DNA from: Bordetella pertussis 18323
GTDB lineage: Bacteria > Pseudomonadota > Gammaproteobacteria > Burkholderiales > Burkholderiaceae_B
Assembly: GCF_000306945.1 (NCBI RefSeq)
Contig: NC_018518.1
Span: 2,232,001-2,296,000, forward strand
Direction: 5' to 3'
DNA: 64,000 nucleotides
This document shows, in pieces, positions 36,744 through 44,779 of this stretch. Each line of letters begins with the position of its first letter. Position 1 is the stretch's first letter. Under the pieces are notes generated by a model. The model saw only the letters and a program-made list of their open reading frames with translations, ran no database searches and was not told the origin of the DNA. Made by a program: the position numbers and the translations under genes.

Positions 36744-37319
36744 GTGAAACTCAAGCCAGCCCCCAACTCGATATTCGCCATCCTCCTGCGCTCTTCGTGG
36801 TGGATCAGCGCCGCCATCGCGCTCGTCCTGATCGCCAGCGCGCTCGCATCCACACGGCCGACGTTCACCGCGGTCCTGTTCTTCGCCGCCCTGCCCTTTC
36901 TCGTCATTGCGGCCATGGCGGCCTGGAAGCAGCGCAACGTCCCTTCGGCCGCCCGCGTCGAACGCGCCACCAACGCGGCGCGCGCCATGTCCTGGGAAAC
37001 ATTCTCGAAAGTGCTGCAGGAGGGCTTGCGCCAGGACGGCTGCGAGGTCACCGTGCTGCAGGGCGGGCCGGCCGATTATGTGTTGCGGCGCAAGAATCGG
37101 CTGGCCGTGGTCGGCGCAAAGCGGTGGAAAGCCTCGCGCGTCGGCGTGCAGGCGCTGCAGGAGCTGAACGCCGTCCGTGAGACCCATGGCGCGCACGACG
37201 CCATCTACGTCACCATCGGCGAGATCAGCGCGCCGGCGCTGGCGTATGCGAAGGCCAACCAGATCCAGTTCATGGCCGAGGCCGAATTGACGCGCCTGTT
37301 GCCGCAGCTGTCGACATAG
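36744..37319 (+). CDS. Membrane-anchored restriction-endonuclease-like (Mrr/DUF2034 type) protein
   Basis: A 191-residue protein with two N-terminal membrane helices (around 13-35 and 41-61) and a cytoplasmic PD-(D/E)XK-type domain from about residue 78: MSWETFSKVLQEGLRQDGCE, then ADYVLRRKNRLAVVGAKRWK, where D...xAK matches the D-x(n)-E/Q-x-K core with Ala/Gly in place of Glu/Gln. C-terminal VQALQELNAVRETHGAHDAI and AKANQIQFMAEAELTRLLPQ fit Mrr-like folds. Such membrane proteins are widespread, with no proven function in beta-proteobacteria. The altered catalytic position raises doubt about nuclease activity. Confidence 0.72.
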   Translation: MKLKPAPNSIFAILLRSSWWISAAIALVLIASALASTRPTFTAVLFFAALPFLVIAAMAAWKQRNVPSAARVERATNAARAMSWETFSKVLQEGLRQDGCEVTVLQGGPADYVLRRKNRLAVVGAKRWKASRVGVQALQELNAVRETHGAHDAIYVTIGEISAPALAYAKANQIQFMAEAELTRLLPQLST

Positions 37320-37343
37320 CGCGCCGCTCGAACGCGGGCCGGA

Positions 37344-38333
37344 TCAGAATTCGCCGGCGCGGACAGCCGCCCCGGTTTCCATGGCGCCCGGCATGGCGGC
37401 CGCGCACTCGATCAGCGCGTTCTTCATGTCCATGATTTCCGCGATGTCGCCCTTGGTGCGCCGCCACACCACCGAAATCGGCGGTAGCGGAACCCGCGGA
37501 TTGACGGGCAGCACATGCAGGCGGCCGCCCTGCTGCAATTCGGCCGCCACCGAGGCAGGACATATGCCGAGGAAATTGCTTTTCTGCACCAGGGTCAGGC
37601 GCGAGGCCGAGGTAAGCCATTCCACTTTCGGCACGGGCGGCCGCAGCCCTGCGCTGACGAACTCCTCTTCGATCAATTTGCCGGTGATGGAGGTCGACGG
37701 CGGCAGCACCCAGTCGTACTGCGTCAGCATGTCCAGGGTGACCGTGTCCACCGCGCTCAGCGGATGGTCCGTGCTGCATACGATGGCAATGGCTTCCTCA
37801 TAGAGGACCGCGCTGTCGAAATTGCGCGCGCCGGCCAGACCCGCGTGGCTTTCCAGCAAACGGGTGACCGCGATATCGATGGCGCCCTGGTCCAGCGCGT
37901 CGAGCAGCTGCCGCGACGTGCCTTCGGCAATCCGTACGCGCGACCTGAAGCCGGCGCCGAACAGGCGCACCAGCGTCGTGGGCACAAGGGTATGCAGGCA
38001 ACGCGGCAGCGCGCCGAGGTCGATCGACACACCCTGGCGATGCTCCAGCTCAGCCACGTCGGCCTGCATCTCGTGCAGCTCGCGCAGGATGACCCACACG
38101 CGGCCGACCAGCACATCGGCAAACGGATTCGGCCGCATGCCCCGCCTGCCTCGCTCGAACAGCGTCACCCCGAACGTGGACTCGACTTCGCGCAGCATCT
38201 GGCTGGCGGCCGGCTCGCTCAGGTGCAGGCCCTCGGCCGCCTTGCGCAGGGACCCGTACTGCACCACCAGTTCGAGCAAGCGCAAGTGCTTGATCCGGAT
38301 ATGCCCCAGCCCCCTGGCCGCCGATTTCTGCAT
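37344..38333 (-). CDS. LysR-family transcriptional regulator
   Basis: A 329-residue regulator with N-terminal HTH (HLRLLELVVQYGSLRKAAEG, LSEPAASQMLREVESTFGVT, LFERGRRGMRPNPFADVLVG) and a long effector domain (IDIAVTRLLESHAGLAGARN, STSITGKLIEEEFVSAGLRP). It resembles the CbnR/GbpR class used for aromatic and sugar-acid catabolism. Divergent from the Bug-TauD-FAH operon, with a 138-bp AT-rich intergenic region containing the inverted repeat TGATAA-N18-TTATCA, it is the likely operon regulator. Confidence 0.92.
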   Translation of the reverse strand: MQKSAARGLGHIRIKHLRLLELVVQYGSLRKAAEGLHLSEPAASQMLREVESTFGVTLFERGRRGMRPNPFADVLVGRVWVILRELHEMQADVAELEHRQGVSIDLGALPRCLHTLVPTTLVRLFGAGFRSRVRIAEGTSRQLLDALDQGAIDIAVTRLLESHAGLAGARNFDSAVLYEEAIAIVCSTDHPLSAVDTVTLDMLTQYDWVLPPSTSITGKLIEEEFVSAGLRPPVPKVEWLTSASRLTLVQKSNFLGICPASVAAELQQGGRLHVLPVNPRVPLPPISVVWRRTKGDIAEIMDMKNALIECAAAMPGAMETGAAVRAGEF

Positions 38334-38351
38334 TTTGTTTTTCCGATCATT

Positions 38352-38381
38352 TGATAAGTTACTCCTATTATTAATTTATCA
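38352..38381. promoter_or_regulatory. Inverted repeat in the LysR-Bug divergent promoter region
   Basis: TGATAA (38352-38357) and TTATCA (38376-38381) are separated by 18 bp in an AT-rich island just upstream of the LysR start. Spacing and position suit a LysR-type operator; binding is inferred. Confidence 0.4.
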
Positions 38382-38471
38382 CTGACCCGGATAGACTGCT
38401 TTCCACCAAACGGAATACGTCACCACTTGCGCCGGGGCACACCGGTCGACCGAAAACCTGGAGACAGAATA

Positions 38472-39446
38472 ATGTTGCAACGGCTTTTCGCAGTATTGCT
38501 GGCCGCCTCGACGCATGCAGCCGCCTGCGCGCAGACCCCTGCCCCGGCCTATCCGGAGCGAACGGTCCGTTTTCTGGTGCCCTACACCCCCGGCGGCAAT
38601 GCCGATATGCTCGTGCGGCTGTTGTCGCTCAAGCTGACCGAGTATTGGGACAAGCCGGTCGTGGTCGAGAACAAGCCCGGCGCGTCCGGCACCATCGCGG
38701 TCAACACCGTCGCCAAGGCCGAACCGGACGGGCACACCCTGGTCCTGGGCGCGGCGGGCAACCTGGTCGTCGCGAACAAGCTGATCAAGGGCCTGCCGTA
38801 CGACCCCGTCGAGGACCTGAAAGCCGTCTCGGTGGTCGCCACCCCACCCTTTGTCCTGATCACGGCCGAGCAATCCAGGTACCAGGATGTCGCCAGCCTG
38901 GTCGCGGACGCCGGCCAGCGGCCCGAGCAGATCACCTTCGGCTCGGCCGGCATCGGATCGGCCAATCATCTTTCCGGCGAGTTGCTGGCCCTGATGAAGC
39001 GCGTCAAGTTCACGCACGTCGCCTACAAGGGAATGGGGCCCGCCCTCAACGACGTGGTGGCCGGCCGCATCGACTTCGCCTTCGCGCCGATTCCGCTCGT
39101 ACTGCCGCAGATCCAGGCCGGCAAGCTGCGCGCGCTGGCCGTCTCCGGCACGACCCGCACCCAGGTCCTGCCCGACGTGCCAACCGTGTCCGAGGCGGGC
39201 GTCACCGGATTCGAGAGCGGCGCCTGGTTCACCGTCATGGTGCCGAAGAACACCCCCGATCGCATCGTCGACAAGATCAACCACGATCTGAAGTCGGCGA
39301 TGCAGGACGCGGACTTCATCCGCAAGCTGGCCGAAGAAGGCGCGGTCCCGATCGGCAATACGCCCGCCGAGGCATCCGCGTCGCTCCAGTCGGAAATGGC
39401 CAAGTGGGGCGACCTGATCGACCGCCTGAATCTGCAGCCCATCTGA
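38472..39446 (+). CDS. Bug-family periplasmic substrate-binding receptor
   Basis: A 324-residue receptor starting MLQRLFAVLLAASTHAAACA, a Sec signal ending near AAACAQ. Bug motifs are YPERTVRFLVPYTPGGNADM, VVVENKPGASGTIAVNTVAK, EPDGHTLVLGAAGNLVVANK, HVAYKGMGPALNDVVAGRID, ALAVSGTTRTQVLPDVPTVS and VPKNTPDRIVDKINHDLKSA. The start was chosen at the signal peptide (an upstream ATG at 38427 gives a charged extension). It is the first gene of a Bug-TauD-FAH operon divergent from LysR. Confidence 0.92.
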   Translation: MLQRLFAVLLAASTHAAACAQTPAPAYPERTVRFLVPYTPGGNADMLVRLLSLKLTEYWDKPVVVENKPGASGTIAVNTVAKAEPDGHTLVLGAAGNLVVANKLIKGLPYDPVEDLKAVSVVATPPFVLITAEQSRYQDVASLVADAGQRPEQITFGSAGIGSANHLSGELLALMKRVKFTHVAYKGMGPALNDVVAGRIDFAFAPIPLVLPQIQAGKLRALAVSGTTRTQVLPDVPTVSEAGVTGFESGAWFTVMVPKNTPDRIVDKINHDLKSAMQDADFIRKLAEEGAVPIGNTPAEASASLQSEMAKWGDLIDRLNLQPI

Positions 39447-39571
39447 GACAGCCGCAGCGCCGGCCTGGGCGCAGCGCCCTTTCTGAACCGCAATCCCGCC
39501 ACGCACGCGTGGCAGGGGCAAACTCGTCCGCCGGTTTCGCAGCCGACGGGCCATCCCGCAGGGAGAATGCC

Positions 39572-40645
39572 ATGAACGAAGCATGCACGCCGACCGAAGC
39601 GTCGCTGGACTCATACCGGAATGCACAGGCCTGGTACGGGCCGCAGCTGGACAAACACCCGGAATACTGGGTGCATCACCTGACCGGCCCCGAGCTGGAG
39701 CAGCTGGACCGGGCGGTGCGGCGCGCCGACGCCGGCGGCAAGGACATCACGGAATTGAGCCAGGACGACTTCGAACTGGGCGAACTCGGCCAACGCCTGC
39801 AACACGTCAAGCATGAAGTGCTGCACGGGCGCGGCCTGTACCTGATCCGCGGCGTGCCGGTCGAACAGTACACCATGCGGCAGTCCGCCATTGCGTTCTG
39901 GGCGCTCGGAACGAACCTCGGCCTGCCCGTCTCGCAAAATGGCAAGGGGCACGTACTGGGCCATGTCGCCAATCTGGGGCTGGATTATGCGGACGCCGCC
40001 GTGCGCGGCTACCAGACCTCCAACCGGCTTCCGTATCACACGGATTCATCGGACATCGTGGGCCTGCTGTGCGTCAGGCCGGCGAAGGCCGGCGGGCTGT
40101 CTTCGGTCGTCAGCTCCACGACCGTCTGGAACGAACTGGCCGCCCGTCACCCCGAACACGCGCGCACGCTGCTGGACAGTTTTCATCGCACGCGCTGGGG
40201 CGAGATCCCGGAAGGACAGAAGCCCTACTCGTCGAGCCCCGTCTTCGCGCCCTACCAGGGGCGCATGTACGCCAACTACGTACGCAGCGCCATCCGCAAG
40301 GCGCAGGCGCTGCCGTCCGTGCCACGCCTGAGCGCCCAACAGAACGAGGCGCTCGACTGCCTGGACGCACTGACATGCGATCCGGCGCTCTACCTCGACA
40401 TGGACTTCAAGCCCGGCGACGTGCAGCTCCTGTCCAACTTCACCATCTTCCACTCTCGCACGGCGTATGAAGACTGGCCCGAAACCGAGCGGCGCCGGCA
40501 TCTGCTGCGCCTGTGGCTGGCCTGCGAGGGCGGCCCGCCCATCCCGGAACCGCTGCTGCGGCGCAATGGCCTGGCCAGCAACGGCCGGCCCAACGGCATC
40601 GAGGTCCCCGGCGTCAAGCCCAACGCGCCCCTCGTGCCCCAATAG
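39572..40645 (+). CDS. TauD/TfdA-family Fe(II)/2-oxoglutarate dioxygenase
   Basis: A 357-residue cytoplasmic oxygenase. The iron-binding facial triad is visible as HTD in LPYHTDSSDIVGLL (around 155) and the distal histidine in NFTIFHSRTAYEDW (around 292); the 2-oxoglutarate arginine is in RRRHLLRLWLA (around 308). Related enzymes hydroxylate taurine, 2,4-D or other acids. Preceded by GGGAGAATGCC. With the FAH-family hydrolase next door, the operon probably oxidises a carboxylate and then cleaves a diketo-type intermediate. The exact substrate is unknown. Confidence 0.9.
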   Translation: MNEACTPTEASLDSYRNAQAWYGPQLDKHPEYWVHHLTGPELEQLDRAVRRADAGGKDITELSQDDFELGELGQRLQHVKHEVLHGRGLYLIRGVPVEQYTMRQSAIAFWALGTNLGLPVSQNGKGHVLGHVANLGLDYADAAVRGYQTSNRLPYHTDSSDIVGLLCVRPAKAGGLSSVVSSTTVWNELAARHPEHARTLLDSFHRTRWGEIPEGQKPYSSSPVFAPYQGRMYANYVRSAIRKAQALPSVPRLSAQQNEALDCLDALTCDPALYLDMDFKPGDVQLLSNFTIFHSRTAYEDWPETERRRHLLRLWLACEGGPPIPEPLLRRNGLASNGRPNGIEVPGVKPNAPLVPQ

Positions 40646-40722
40646 GGGCGCGGGCCCAAGCCCCGTCCGCACCACCGAACCGCGGAGCACGCACGCTCCG
40701 CCCACACCACCGTCGAGAAAAC

Positions 40723-41583
40723 ATGCAATTCGTGAACCTAGACCACGCCGGGCGCGCGATGGCCGCCGTGGCGCACCCTCATGGCTATGTCCTGCTGCCC
40801 GGCCCGGAAAACGGCGACTCGCCCGAGCTGGGCGAGCGCATACGCCGGGAAGAAGACCTGCCCGCGCTCGGCGCGCAGGCGCTCGCCGCCGGCACGCCGC
40901 TTGTCGCCGGCTCGGCCGCCGTGCTCGCCCCCCTGCTGACCCGGCCCGGCAAGATCATCTGCCTGGGCCTGAACTACTACGATCACGCCAGGGAGGGCGG
41001 CCGCGACAAGCCGACGTATCCATGGTTCTTCCTGCGCGCTCCCAGCTCGCTGGTGGCCCACGGGCAAGCCGCATGGCTGCCCCGGGTCTCGGGTCATTTC
41101 TATTACGAAGCGGAGCTGGCCGTCGTCATCGGCAAGCGGGCCAGGCACGTCATGCCGGAACAGGCCCTGGACATGGTGCTGGGCTACGCCTGCTTCAACG
41201 ACATGTCCGTGCGCGACTACCAGAAGAAAACACCGCAATGGACCGTGGGCAAGAATTTCGACCGTACCGGCGGCTTCGGCCCGGCGCTCGTCCTGGCCGG
41301 CGACCTTCCGCCGGGCGGACGCGGCCTTGGCATCGCATGCCGGGTGAATGGGCGGACGGTGCAGGAAGCCAACACGGACGACATGATTTTCGACGTCGCG
41401 GAGGCGATCGGCATCGTTACCGAATGCATGACCCTGGAACCCGGCGACGTTCTGGTAATGGGAACGCCCGCCGGCGTCGGCATGGCGCGGACTCCCCCGC
41501 TCTGGCTCAAGCCGCAAGACACGGTCGAAGTGGAGATCGAGCGCGTCGGCCGGCTGTGCAACCCCGTCCTGGCCGAGCCCTGA
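40723..41583 (+). CDS. Fumarylacetoacetate hydrolase family protein
   Basis: A 286-residue protein of the FAH superfamily (C-C bond hydrolases, decarboxylases and isomerases of 2-oxo acids). Family sequence includes IICLGLNYYDHAREGGRDKP, the metal-binding E-x-E in YYEAELAVVIGKRARHV (around 126), CFNDMSVRDYQKKTPQWTVG with the third acidic ligand (around 158), KNFDRTGGFGPALV and GDVLVMGTPAGVGMARTPPL. The start ATG lies 77 bp after the dioxygenase stop; a short hairpin (40682-40701) sits in that gap. Confidence 0.92.
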   Translation: MQFVNLDHAGRAMAAVAHPHGYVLLPGPENGDSPELGERIRREEDLPALGAQALAAGTPLVAGSAAVLAPLLTRPGKIICLGLNYYDHAREGGRDKPTYPWFFLRAPSSLVAHGQAAWLPRVSGHFYYEAELAVVIGKRARHVMPEQALDMVLGYACFNDMSVRDYQKKTPQWTVGKNFDRTGGFGPALVLAGDLPPGGRGLGIACRVNGRTVQEANTDDMIFDVAEAIGIVTECMTLEPGDVLVMGTPAGVGMARTPPLWLKPQDTVEVEIERVGRLCNPVLAEP

Positions 41584-41597
41584 TGCGGTGCGCGGCC

Positions 41598-41625
41598 CGG
41601 GCAAGGCACGCCTTGCCCGTTGTTT
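41598..41625 (+). terminator. Rho-independent terminator after the FAH gene
   Basis: CGGGCAAGG (41598-41606), loop CACG, CCTTGCCCG (41611-41619), then TTGTTT. It begins 15 nt after the FAH stop and separates this operon from the convergent TrmB-type gene. Confidence 0.75.
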
Positions 41626-41637
41626 GGGCCCGCCGGC

Positions 41638-42534
41638 TCAGGCCGCCGTGGCCTTGCCGGCCAGCCGGGCAGGGTCGGCCGTTTCCAGGAATACCTTCAA
41701 TGCATCCGCCTGATCCGCGGGCAGGTAGCTCTCGCGCAACTTGACCAGCGCCGGTCCGAACTTCTCCTGGATCTCGTCGCCGAAGCAGCTGAAGATCTCG
41801 GCAAAGTAGATCTCATGGCGCAGCAGCGAGTCGGCCAGGGTGACGATGGGCTTGTTTTCCGTATAGGAGCCGTAGGCATCCCGGCCGACCTCGGCGACCA
41901 GGGCCTCTTTGTAGTCGCGCGTGACGGTGATCAGCTTGTGCGAGATGCCGACGCGTATGCCGTTGCCTTCGTGCAGATAGACCTTGCAATTCTTGCCCAG
42001 CTCGAACGGCCGGACATCCTCGCCGAACAGGATGATCAACACCTTGACGCCGCGCCGGGCGGCCTTCTTCAAGCTGGGCAAATGCGGCTCCAGCGTGGTG
42101 TCCGCGGCCTTGATGCGAATCGTGTCGCGCGCCGAGCCGATCATCTTCTCGATATGCAGGCCGACCGCCGCCGCGTCGTTAAGCGACCATACCAGGTCTT
42201 CCTGCGGCAGGTGGCCGATGTTCTTCAGGCTTTCCTTCAGGTCTTCGCAGCGCAGCTGGGTGAGCTCGACCATCTGGTTGAAATAGCGGTTGGGATCGAC
42301 GGCGACATACTTGACCGGATTCTCCGAAACCGCCTGCACGGCGCCATTCTTGCGCAGCGCCTCGAGCACGGAGTAGCAGTTGGCCTTGGGAATGCCGGCT
42401 TCCTTGCTGATTTCGTAGGCGGTTGCATTGGGCGTGAGCAGAAGCGCGATATAGGTCTTGGCTTCGTAATCGCTGAAGCCCACGCCCTGCAGGTCCTTGA
42501 TTATCTTCTCGTACGCCGATCTCGTATTGTTCAT
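41638..42534 (-). CDS. TrmB-family transcriptional regulator
   Basis: A 298-residue regulator with the TrmB N-terminal winged helix (LQGVGFSDYEAKTYIALLLT, ATAYEISKEAGIPKANCYSV, LEALRKNGAVQAVSENPVKY), a linker helix pair (LTQLRCEDLKESLKNIGHLP) and a C-terminal PLD-like ligand domain (IRIKAADTTLEPHLPSLKKA, GVKVLIILFGEDVRPF). TrmB proteins are mainly archaeal sugar regulators and are uncommon in proteobacteria. It lies downstream of the ComA-like gene on the same strand and next to the tricarballylate/PrpF/importer genes. The three similar promoter motifs in the cluster are candidate binding sites. Confidence 0.88.
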   Translation of the reverse strand: MNNTRSAYEKIIKDLQGVGFSDYEAKTYIALLLTPNATAYEISKEAGIPKANCYSVLEALRKNGAVQAVSENPVKYVAVDPNRYFNQMVELTQLRCEDLKESLKNIGHLPQEDLVWSLNDAAAVGLHIEKMIGSARDTIRIKAADTTLEPHLPSLKKAARRGVKVLIILFGEDVRPFELGKNCKVYLHEGNGIRVGISHKLITVTRDYKEALVAEVGRDAYGSYTENKPIVTLADSLLRHEIYFAEIFSCFGDEIQEKFGPALVKLRESYLPADQADALKVFLETADPARLAGKATAA

Positions 42535-42575
42535 CTGGAAACTGCCTTGCTGTCGTGACCGTGCCGGGGCCTGCC

Positions 42576-43391
42576 TCAGATGCGGGACAAGATGGAGTAG
42601 TTGACCGCACGGCCCACGCCGTAGCGGAATCCTTGCAGGCGCAGCACCTGGTCCGCGGTAATGTTGGCGAGATTGACGCCATCGCCGAATTTCTCGAGCA
42701 GCGTCGCGTGGCCCTTCGGGAAGGCGTACGGGTCCGCCTCGATGAATATATTGCGAAACCAGTCCCGGGCGGCAATGTCCTTGAGTATAGCCGGATTGCT
42801 GGCGCTGACGCAGTCGATCTCGGACTGCTCGATGATGGTGTGATGCACGCCCATGGCCACATTGCTGCGGATGACACGCTCGAGTTGCGCCAGGCTGAAC
42901 GGCTCGGTCGGGTTCTTCCTGCCGAACTCGTATATCACCTCGAAGCCATGCTTTTGCATCGTCTCTATATGGCGCATGCGTTCGTCATCGCCGAAGTCGA
43001 GATAATTCTCCGAGACCTCGATCCTGGGCATGCCCAGTTTCTTCAGGTGCCGGATGTAGCCGTCCAGCTCGTTCTTCAGGTACGCATACTCGAACAGTAT
43101 GCCGCCGGCGTATGGCTTGATGTCCGCATCCCGGTAGATCCGCACGGTCTCGCGCACGATCTCTTCGGGCAGGATCAGGGCGTTCAAGGCGTAGATCTTG
43201 GCGTAATCGATGTAGTCGGCCACGCAACGCAGGTAATCGCGCAGGCTGGCGGGCCCCGCCCAGCCGAAACCGTCCGGACCGAAATCGATGACCGACGTGA
43301 GCCCGACGGCCCGCGGCTTCTTCGAACGATGGTCGTGATCGAAACTCAACGGCGACAACGAGGCAACAGGTGCGGTACGCGGCTTGTCCAT
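42576..43391 (-). CDS. ComA-family (phosphosulfolactate synthase-like) protein
   Basis: A 271-residue TIM-barrel protein matching the ComA family, which adds sulfite to phosphoenolpyruvate in coenzyme M synthesis. Visible family segments are KPRAVGLTSVIDFGPDGFGW (around 24), VADYIDYAKIYALNALILPE, IKPYAGGILFEYAYLKNEL (around 92), MPRIEVSENYLDFGDDER and HGFEVIYEFGRKNPTEPFSL. Bordetella is not known to make coenzyme M, and ComA homologues elsewhere have other or unknown roles, so this may act on a different phospho- or carboxy-compound. It is divergent from prpF and shares an upstream motif with other promoters of the cluster. Confidence 0.8.
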   Translation of the reverse strand: MDKPRTAPVASLSPLSFDHDHRSKKPRAVGLTSVIDFGPDGFGWAGPASLRDYLRCVADYIDYAKIYALNALILPEEIVRETVRIYRDADIKPYAGGILFEYAYLKNELDGYIRHLKKLGMPRIEVSENYLDFGDDERMRHIETMQKHGFEVIYEFGRKNPTEPFSLAQLERVIRSNVAMGVHHTIIEQSEIDCVSASNPAILKDIAARDWFRNIFIEADPYAFPKGHATLLEKFGDGVNLANITADQVLRLQGFRYGVGRAVNYSILSRI

Positions 43392-43420
43392 GATCGAGCC
43401 TTGACAACGGTTTTGATGGT

Positions 43421-43440
43421 AGTAGTATTATTCACTACTT
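43421..43440. promoter_or_regulatory. Candidate cluster operator 1 (between ComA-like gene and prpF)
   Basis: AGTAGTATTATTCACTACTT lies between the divergent ComA-like and PrpF genes. It is itself an inverted repeat (AGTAGT...ACTACT). At both ends it matches the site upstream of the MmgE/PrpD gene (same 20-nt length: AGTA-N9-ACTACTT). Confidence 0.6.
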
Positions 43441-43504
43441 CCAATATCCTGTAAAGACGCAGGCACCGGCCGCCGTCCCGCCAGGATCCGCAAGGAGACC
43501 GCCC

Positions 43505-44737
43505 ATGGATGCACCCGCCCAAGAACCGCCGCGCACGCAGGCCCCTCCCTCACCGCTTTGCGTGACGGCCGATCCGGAACAACTCAGCCTGCCTTGCCTG
43601 TACATGCGGGGCGGCTCCAGCAAGGGCGGCTTTTTTCTCGCGGCCGACCTTCCGGCCGACCCCTTGGAGCGGGACGCGACGCTGCTGGCGGCGTACGGCT
43701 CGCCGGATGCCCGGCAGATCGATGGCATCGGCGGCGCCGATCCCCTGACCAGCAAGGCGGCCATCGTCGCGCGATCCGGGCGCCCCGACGCGGACGTCGA
43801 GTACACCTTCTGCCAGGTCGACCTCACGCGCGCCCAGGTCTCGACCGGCGGCAACTGCGGCAACATGCTTGCCGCGGTCGGCCCCTACGCGGTCCTGCGC
43901 GGCCTGATCCCGGCCCGGGAGGGACAGAATCGCGTGCGCATCTACACCACCAACACCAAGCAGGTGGTGGAGGCCAGCTTCGCGGTGCGGGCCGGCGTGC
44001 CTTGCGTCGAGGGGCCCACGGTGGTGCCCGGGGTGCCAGGCAGCGGCGCGACGGTGGCCATCGACTTCGGCGACTGCGCGGGTTCCGTGTCCGGAACCTT
44101 GCTGCCCACCGGCCGGGCCGCCGACGCCATCGAGATCGACGGGCGCCCCGTCCGCGTCTCGCTGGTCGATGCGGCCACGCCGTTCGTCTACGTGGTAGCC
44201 GAGGACATAGGCGGCGACGCCACCGCCACCCCGCAGGACATCCAGAACGACAGTGCGCTCATGGACCGCCTGGAGCAGGCGCGCGGCTGGGCCGCCGTGA
44301 CGCTCGGCCTGGTCGACGACGCCCGCAAGGCGCGCGAGACCAGTCCCAACGTGCCGCGCGTGATGATGATATCGGCGCCGCGCGACTACGTGGCGGGCGA
44401 CACGCCCATCAAGGCCGCCGACATCAACCTGTGCGTGCGCCAGCTGGCGATGCAGAAACCGCACAAGGCCCTGGCGGTGACTGGCGCGGTGTGCACCGCC
44501 ATCGCCTGCCGCATCCCAGGTTCGGTGGTGCAGGAGCAATTGCGCGGCGATACCGGCAGCGAGATCCGGCTTGGCCATCCATCCGGCGCGCTTTCGGTCG
44601 ATTCGCAAGTGGACCAGACACCAGCCGGGCCGCGGGTCCGCAAGGCCGCCCTGAACCGCACGGCGCGCCTCATCATGGCGGGCCAGCTGTTCATCGCGCG
44701 AGAGAAGATCCGCCAACTCATGCAACGGATGCGGTAA
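43505..44737 (+). CDS. PrpF-family isomerase (aconitate/4-oxalomesaconate-type)
   Basis: A 410-residue protein of the PrpF family with a diaminopimelate-epimerase-like fold. Members isomerise the double bond of aconitates, methylaconitate or oxalomesaconate. Family motifs are LPCLYMRGGSSKGGFFLAAD (around 30), GIGGADPLTSKAAIVARSG, QVSTGGNCGNMLAAVGPYAV (active-site Cys region, around 116), IYTTNTKQVVEASF, DAATPFVYVVAEDIGGDATA and HPSGALSVDSQVD. It is the first gene of a prpF-tcuB-tcuA operon. An isomerase beside a tricarballylate dehydrogenase suggests catabolism of an unsaturated tricarboxylate. Confidence 0.92.
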   Translation: MDAPAQEPPRTQAPPSPLCVTADPEQLSLPCLYMRGGSSKGGFFLAADLPADPLERDATLLAAYGSPDARQIDGIGGADPLTSKAAIVARSGRPDADVEYTFCQVDLTRAQVSTGGNCGNMLAAVGPYAVLRGLIPAREGQNRVRIYTTNTKQVVEASFAVRAGVPCVEGPTVVPGVPGSGATVAIDFGDCAGSVSGTLLPTGRAADAIEIDGRPVRVSLVDAATPFVYVVAEDIGGDATATPQDIQNDSALMDRLEQARGWAAVTLGLVDDARKARETSPNVPRVMMISAPRDYVAGDTPIKAADINLCVRQLAMQKPHKALAVTGAVCTAIACRIPGSVVQEQLRGDTGSEIRLGHPSGALSVDSQVDQTPAGPRVRKAALNRTARLIMAGQLFIAREKIRQLMQRMR

Positions 44738-44779
44738 GGCCGCGCCGTGCGCGGACATTCAGCGAAGGAGAGGAGACAG

